Below, in pieces: positions 58,555 to 64,000 of a stretch of 64,000 nucleotides of DNA. Origin of the DNA: Gonatopus flavifemur. Lineage: Eukaryota > Arthropoda > Insecta > Hymenoptera > Dryinidae. The notes below the pieces were generated by a model, which was not told the origin of the DNA, did no database searches, and saw only the letters and a program-made list of their open reading frames with translations. The DNA lies in assembly GCA_018340375.1 (NCBI GenBank), contig JAFFJZ010000002.1, positions 22,772,001 through 22,836,000 on the forward strand, written 5' to 3'. The position numbers were made by a program, and so were the translations under genes. The stretch's first letter is position 1, and each line of letters opens with the position of its first letter.

Positions 58555-58612
58555 TGTCTGAAATATGAATAAAATGGTTTATTCAATGGGAATAAAAAAT
58601 ATAGTTTTGACA

Positions 58613-58762
58613 CACTGTGAAAAGAAAGTTTTAATCTGTTTGCATCTTAATTTCAGACAATACTTTTTCCATTGTGTCGGCGATTGTTTTTTCGGCTCGA
58701 TTTGTTTGCATCATAGATTCAGCCATGAAATGAGCTGAATTTAAGACTTTCGTTTTTCAGTG
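58613..58762. mobile_element. CACTGTGAAAAGAAAG MITE nested in 58184-58821
   Basis: The ends CACTGTGAAAAGAAAGTTTTAA and the inverse ...TTAAGACTTTCGTTTTTCAGTG are flanked by CA (58611-58612, 58763-58764). The empty site at about 30002 reads TGTGACAAATAA. 150 bp. Confidence 0.82.
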
Positions 58763-58821
58763 CAAACAAAATTTAGCTAGAACAACTAAATTTTTATTTA
58801 CATAGACCCTCCCTCTCAGTG

Positions 58822-59663
58822 TATAGTTTAGATCTTTGAGAACATGTTTTCAGGAGGATTTCTGGGACAGAATGTGAGTATAACGTATCATTGTATGACT
58901 TACACTCTAAAAAGTCGCTGCATCTTACTTGCAAAATTGACTGAAATTCATTCGTCCGTATTGTGTCAGCATTTGCTTTCGGCGCTTAATTTCAGATGAA
59001 ACAAGGCTAGTTTTGGCTGTAAGTATAGGCCGACACTTGAATAATTTATAAATCTACCACATAACATTCTTGATCCCTTAATTCGACATCGATAGTGCCA
59101 ACAACAAACAAATTACGCATCACGCATGATGAGCTCTGATGATGGTTATTAAAATAATTGGATAAATGATTAAAAAATAATTTTCGTTATTTCCCTCGGT
59201 TTCGGGTGTTTTTGAAAACTTTCTGCACATTTATATCCACTGGAATATGTCATATCAACAAGTGATCGAAAATTGCAAGTGATTTTACAGACTTCGTATT
59301 CCATCTTGCGAATTTTTTCGGAAAGTACGTAGAATATACATTCACATGGTCAAACAGTGCAAGTTTCTAGCGGATATTTCAGAGTTTTGTGAGTTCCGTT
59401 ATCGACGAAGGTAACGTATCAGGGAAAAGCTACAACTCTGAGAGAGAGGGCGACACCACCTTTTTATCATCCATCCATGAGATAATGCGTATATCGAATT
59501 CATGAGATAACTATTATCATCAATTGGTTCTCACTTATGAACAAACGATATCCAATATGATATTCGGAAGAATCAGTTTTCATGCTGAAAATTGATCGTT
59601 ATTTCTATTCAGTAATTGCGATATTTTGATTTGGAATAAGGATAAATTCTTCCCTTGAAAGTG
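58822..59663. other. No recognisable feature
   Basis: No motifs or clear inverted repeats; short frames only. Confidence 0.4.
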
Positions 59664-59931
59664 CCCTGTGCGAAAAAACCAATAGAAACCGATAGGCGAA
59701 ATCCTAATGGAATCAATGATATCCTATCGGTTTCTGTGCGGTTATTGTCACAGGACCCAAGGGTTTCTATGAGATTCTAAATGGAATCTGATGTTCCATG
59801 GGTTTCTATCAGCATGATCGGCAAAACCTGATTAATTCTGATAGGAATAGAATAGCTTATCGGTTTCTATGCGGTTATTGTCACAGTACCTATGGGAATC
59901 CATGGGAATCTATGGGACTTTTCGGACAGGG
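59664..59931. mobile_element. MITE with CCCTGTGCGAAAA ends and internal duplication
   Basis: The left CCCTGTGCGAAAAAACC and the right GGGACTTTTCGGACAGGG are imperfect inverses. The block TATCGGTTTCTRTGCGGTTA with TTGTCACAG occurs twice in direct orientation (about 59725 and 59857). CCATGGGTTTCTAT and ATGGGAATC words add further repetition. Confidence 0.65.
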
Positions 59932-60517
59932 TGGTACACAAAATCAAATGAACGAAGAAAAATGATTAATCTCTTATGAAAATTCAGCCCATTTTGGCCA
60001 GAATGTGTTTTTAGCGCAAACCTGGGGCGTCCCGATGGAAACAGGGCAAGTCTCCCCGAAGGGGTGACGTATATAGAAATCTCATGAAAGTGTTTTTTAT
60101 TCAAATTTTGAGTATCATTTCTATTCGAAGATGTATTGATGGGATGATGAATATGAATAAATCATATAAAAAAATTGTAAGTAGCCAATGAAAATTCGAT
60201 CCTTAATGAAGTGATAACAGTATGGTCGTTTCTAGAGGTGGACTCGAGACTCTCGAGTAAAACTGACAACCCTGATGAAAATATACGCTCGTAGCAAATG
60301 CATTCGAAGCTGAGAAGAAACGTGAAAAGGTTCCAATCTTCTCTTGCCGGAGCGTATAATAATTGCTTGCTGTAGGGTACTGAAATTATACGTTACCAAT
60401 ACGCTTTATAAACGTTCAATCACGTTTTGGGAAGAGCACTGTTACGTTCCATGAAAGATTATGCGAATCATTCCATATAGACTTTGAGTATCGGTTTTAA
60501 ACTGTCAGGAATCATAG

Positions 60518-60592
60518 CATTCCATGGCTGAATAGGTAAGACGCTGGATTGCAATTATGACAATCATGGGTTCGAATCTCGCCAAGTGGTTA
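60518..60592 (+). ncRNA. tRNA-like / SINE-head sequence
   Basis: ATGGCTGAATAGGTAAGACGC resembles box A and the D-arm, and ATGGGTTCGAATCTCGCC contains box B. The spacing of about 35 bp is tRNA-like. The anticodon and acceptor stems do not pair cleanly, so it is probably a tRNA-derived SINE head or pseudo-tRNA. Confidence 0.45.
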
Positions 60593-60847
60593 AAATTTTT
60601 ATCCTCTTATATTGTTCATACTCTTCATGGAGCGTTGATTTTTATACGCTTTTTTTGTTCCAAACTTCGCTTCGAGTACTCTTCGAAACCGTTCCATTCA
60701 CTCTTTGTTCACTTTTCATTAACGTTTCTGTTACACTCCACCATACTTTTCGTCTGCGCTTCAGTTCAGCTTCCATTTTCACCAGGGAAAACTTAATTTT
60801 ACCAGTTCCGATGCAAGATTCGTTGTGTCAATGTACAAATATTCAAA

Positions 60848-61062
60848 CCCAAGCAACACAGGAGATTAAAAATGCTAAGAACGTGTTCGGAAAATCTTAC
60901 GAACACGCTTAGAACTTCCAAACGAGACTGTTTCGAATAATTATGTGCTATGCACCTCCATAGAATATCTTGACGAATTTATCCAAAATAGTCTCATTTG
61001 CATATTATTTTCACATTCACGGTATCATCACAGCATATTTGAGAAGTTCTTGTGTTACTTGG
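60848..61062. mobile_element. Small TIR element, CCCAAGYARCA family, copy 2
   Basis: Left CCCAAGCAACACAGGAG, right CTTGTGTTACTTGG. The interior matches 19632-19854 in reverse orientation (AATGCTAAGAACGTGTTCGG, AATTATGTGCTATGCACCTC, AAAATAGTCTCATTTGC). Confidence 0.75.
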
Positions 61063-61278
61063 AAAGAATGAAATGGAAGAAAGTTTTTTAAGATTTTTTT
61101 TTAATTTTGAATTTTCAGGTTTATTCAAAACTGTTGCAGTCTCGAAAAAGGCCTTGTCTCGTCTTGTCTTGGTCTTGAGCGGAGAAAAATTGTTTCATCT
61201 TCTGGATGCAATGAATTTCACCCTCTTAAATGTCTCGTTTCCAACTATTCCATGCCCACACTTGACTTGATATATGTA

Positions 61279-62095
61279 CCCAAGCAGCACCAGAATATAC
61301 TATGAACGTTCTTCTAATGTTCGGAATATGTTCTATGCACATTCGAATGAGACTGTTTTGTAGGTGCTACACCCCTGAATCTGGAAGAGTGAAAAATCGC
61401 ACGTTTCACTCCACTAAGTGTCAGAAATGAGCCTGTCCGCTTCGAGTGGAATTTTCACTCGTTTCGAGTGACCTCTCACTCTTTTAGAATGAAAAATTCA
61501 CTCTAGCATCGGAATGGTTGTGAGTTTCTAACCTCAAACCTTAGAATATCACTCTAAAAGAGTGGAAATTTCACTCGAAAATTCGACTGGCTCACACTGT
61601 CAAAAATTTCTGCATTACTTTTAATATTTTTACTGGAAGTTTTTTTCAAGTACGTGAATGAATTCAGTTTCATGCACATTTTACATGAAATTTAATGTAA
61701 ACCATAGCATAATCTATAGTATTTTCATGTTTTTGTACATTAAATTTAATGCAGAATGTATATGAAGCTGATTTCATGTACGTAATTGAAAAAAAACTTC
61801 CAGATATTTCTGACAGTGCACTTCTGGCTGGCTAAAGAGTGGAATCTCACTCCAAAGATTTTAGAGAGTACATATTCATCGAACGTATGTAATCGAACAT
61901 ACGACGGTACGTTGATTGAACGTCGATTGAATGTATATCGTACATTTCGAATGTACTATGCACGTTCTGAGTATATTTAAAACAGTCTCATTCGAACATT
62001 CTATGAACATTCATTATATGTTCTTCGTATCTTATCCGTACAATCTACGAACGTTTCTATTCCGTATATACTTTGAAATTCTGTTGCTGCTTGGG
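61279..62095. mobile_element. CCCAAGCAGCACCAGAATATAC element with nested insertions
   Basis: The left CCCAAGCAGCACCAGAATAT and the right ...AATTCTGTTGCTGCTTGGG are flanked by TA. The outer halves carry repeated GAACGTTC/GAACATTC words and AATGAGACTGTTTTG mirrored by AAACAGTCTCATTCG. Inside is a block of GAGTG/CACTC palindromes (about 61368-61594 and 61819-61865), itself interrupted by a CACTG MITE. Confidence 0.7.
61595..61818. mobile_element. CACTGTCAAAAATTTCTG MITE
   Basis: The ends CACTGTCAAAAATTTCTG and the inverse CAGATATTTCTGACAGTG are flanked by CA (61593-61594, 61819-61820). The arms continue through CTGGAAGTTTTTTTCAAGTACG and its inverse. 224 bp, non-coding. Confidence 0.87.
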
Positions 62096-62175
62096 TAGGT
62101 TCGTCTTCGAAGATCGTAAAATTGAATGATATTTACTATTCTTGAATTTTGCTCAAGAGTCTCGAGCCCACCTTT

Positions 62176-62860
62176 AGTAATATCGTACAATCATTATGAA
62201 GTATTGTGATTTTCTGTTCTCATTGGGCTATTCTCCAGAAACTGATACAGGCAAAGTCCTGAAAGTCAAGAAACTCCAATAAGAACTCTTGCCAACATGA
62301 ACTATCCACTTTGAACGATTGGTTACCGATAGGATCAAAGTCGTAACTTTGTATGGAAGGAATGGAACTAAATTGTCAAATTAAAATAAGTGGAATCGAA
62401 TAGGAATAATCACATTCAACCCTTTCAGGACCGTAAGATCACGGCTGTTAGTAGAGAGAAATAATGGAAATTTCCTTAATCTACCAAGTAAGATGAATTT
62501 GTTACATTAGAATTTTTAGCTCCTGTATTTTCCCTGGTGAGAAGTGTGAATAGATTCGGATGGATGTGGATAAAAATTTGAAGATGGATAAAAAAATAGG
62601 ATTGAAACCAATAGAAAAGCAATCCAATTTTATCCCTCTCGATCCTATTTTTGTATCCATTTTCATATTTTCATCCGAAACTATCCGTGTTTGTACTAGG
62701 GTTAGCAGATACGGTGAGTCACATATTTGGGCTCGGGTTGGTACGTAATATACTTCTAACTATTTTACATAGTTTACGACACGTGAGAAACCGGGTATCT
62801 TACGCATAAGACCAACTCCTTGCCTTTGGGGGGACAGGAGGGTTCAAGTATCTTACATAT
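62176..62860. other. No recognisable feature
   Basis: Short frames only. TTGGGCTCGGGTTGG and GGTATCTTACGCATAAG words stand out but do not form a clear repeat. Confidence 0.4.
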
Positions 62861-63746
62861 TAGGCCACAATTGAGATTATTGAGATTACTCCAAAGTTGA
62901 ATATCTCAGTGAAAAATTATCGTAAGGAAACAAATGAATACGCAATTTCAAGGGCAAAGTCTACTCTTTGAGCATCATTTGACCTCTTTGGTCTATCATG
63001 TTTGCCCGACAACCTACATCGCATTAAGTATGAGCATTTTGCTCGATATTTCCTCAGTTTTTCAAACAGAAGGAGCTCGCAGGAAGATTAAAACATGGAA
63101 ACACGAAAATAAACATTTTGTAGAGAATTTCCTCAGCTCCAAAACGCTTTTTTTATTTTCCTGGTAGAGTCATTTTCAGCGGAGTTATGTCATGTTTTAT
63201 GACTTGTAATTTTGAGACGGTTAAGGGAACAAAAAATTTCCTTGGAGGAAAAAGTTTAGTTTTGCTATGTATTATACGAAAAAAAAATACTTCGAGAGGT
63301 TTTTGATTGCTTTCAAAAGTATTTTCTGCGTATAATACATCTTAAAACAAAACTTTTTCCTCCAAGGAAATTTTTTGTTCCCTTAACCGTCTCAAAATTA
63401 CAAGTCATAAAACATGACATAACTCCGCTGAAAATGACTCTACCAGGAAAATAAAAAAAGCGTTTTGGAGCTGAGGAAATTCTCTACAAAATGTTTATTT
63501 TCGTGTTTCCATGTTTTAATCTTCCTGCGAGCTCCTTCTGTTTGAAAAACTGAGGAAATATCGAGCAAAATGCTCATACTTAATGCGATGTAGGTTGTCG
63601 GGCAAACATGATAGACCAAAGAGGTCAAATGATGCTCAAAGAGTAGACTTTGCCCTTGAAATTGCGTATTCATTTGTTTCCTTACGATAATTTTTCACTG
63701 AGATATTCAACTTTGGAGTAATCTCAATAATCTCAATTGTGGCCTA
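62861..63746. mobile_element. 886-bp palindromic element, TAGGCCACAATTGAG ends
   Basis: The left arm (62861 to about 63290) and the right arm (about 63316-63746) are essentially identical inverse copies meeting at a spacer of about 25-60 bp. Each arm contains the same 77-codon frame, which is a by-product of arm identity and is not recognisable. At the right the sequence continues AATTTGGCCACCCACTG, the usual outer terminus of this kind of Tc1/mariner-like repeat. The matching outer left terminus is missing or diverged. Confidence 0.9.
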
Positions 63747-64000
63747 ATAATTTGGCCACCCACTGTATTACGTGTCAGAAGCCAAGTATGATACGTAAGA
63801 AATTGAAAAATCATGTAATAAACTCAACCCTGTTTGGGCTTATCGTCCTAAAAAAAGGTTCCGTCCTCAATTCGCCAAGGCGAATATCGAATATTCCATC
63901 ACAAATCATTGCTGAAATTAAAAATTCGAAGGACATTCGAAAAATATCCTCCACGTGATTTTGATATTAGTATTTCCAAAATCTCATTAATTTGTTGAAT
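63747..64000. other. End of window, no recognisable feature
   Basis: Short chance frame only (63737-63958). Confidence 0.4.

Larger units (their letters stand above)
58184..58821. mobile_element. CACTGAGAGAAAGGTACCTAG element, copy 2, with two nested MITEs
   Basis: The ends are CACTGAGAGAAAGGTACCTAG and ...GACCCTCCCTCTCAGTG, with TA on each side (58182-58183 is shared with the preceding element). The backbone equals 29896-30069 (TTGGGACAA, TGTCTGAAATATGAATAAAA, TTTAGCTAGAACAA). Insertions at 58290-58554 and 58613-58762 are absent from the shorter copy. Confidence 0.85.
60234..62175. mobile_element. Composite element with AGAGGTGGACTCGAGACTC ends
   Basis: The left AGAGGTGGACTCGAGACTCTC pairs with the right GAGTCTCGAGCCCACCTTT. 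Between them (1.94 kb) lie a tRNA-like block (60518-60592), a CCCAAGCAACA element (60848-61062), and a larger CCCAAGCAGCA element (61279-62095) with a nested CACTG MITE. I could not confirm a target duplication. Confidence 0.5.

Noticed and set aside
62934..63673. Two identical 77-aa proteins on opposite strands as a divergent gene pair
   Set aside because: They are simply the same frame in the two arms of a palindromic element, with no motifs or regulatory context.

Overview
This is eukaryotic nuclear DNA, AT-rich and gene-poor. It has short GT-AG introns, an arthropod-type mariner transposon, a MULE transposase remnant, a LINE remnant and very many short inverted-repeat elements. This fits an insect genome. 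Hymenoptera is my guess from the mariner and MULE types, not something the sequence proves. There are no bacterial operons, CRISPR arrays, rRNA genes or convincing functional tRNA genes.

Left part (1-17 kb). The one host gene I can support is a six-exon gene on the + strand (4062-8260). It encodes a secreted GH18 (chitinase-family) protein of about 404 residues. Splice phases agree across all five introns. The catalytic motif is DGIDLSWPFP instead of DGxDxDWEYP, so it should be a non-hydrolytic chitinase-like protein. A broken second copy of its promoter and first two exons lies at about 12.79-13.57 kb. A roughly 220-bp segment at the window start recurs at 14.83 kb, so the locus looks like a decayed local array. 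A mariner with an unbroken 359-residue transposase frame lies at 15690-17004 (minus strand).

Middle (17-45 kb). This is mostly layers of nested non-autonomous DNA transposons. At 17982-20827 a hAT-like element with an 8-bp target duplication holds a TTAA-flanked element, which holds a CACTG-ended element. A sister copy at 43352-44462 supplies the empty sites. Other items are a triple nest at 26985-27705, a 1.74-kb near-perfect palindrome (30745-32485), a MULE transposase remnant (34552-35562), a 505-bp foldback (35856-36360), and two degenerate Kolobok/Mutator-like transposase fragments inside copies of one TIR family (10470-12673, 37284-38668).

Right part (45-64 kb). Long stretches show nothing recognisable apart from a few unassigned open frames. 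There is also a 5'-truncated LINE (52673-53190), several abutting and nested CACTG/CACGG-ended elements (56415-58821), a composite element at 60234-62175, and an 886-bp palindrome (62861-63746).

The recurring structural theme is a large group of CACTG...CAGTG-ended elements that carry 2-bp target duplications (TA, CA, TG, AA, TT). At three insertions a related copy in the same window shows the unoccupied site. I did not find a convincing new multi-gene system. The most distinctive items are the catalytically altered GH18 protein, the CACTG superfamily, and a CACTG family built from repeated CCAGTACATGTACTGG-like palindromes around a Pol III promoter-like core. All boundaries were read by eye.
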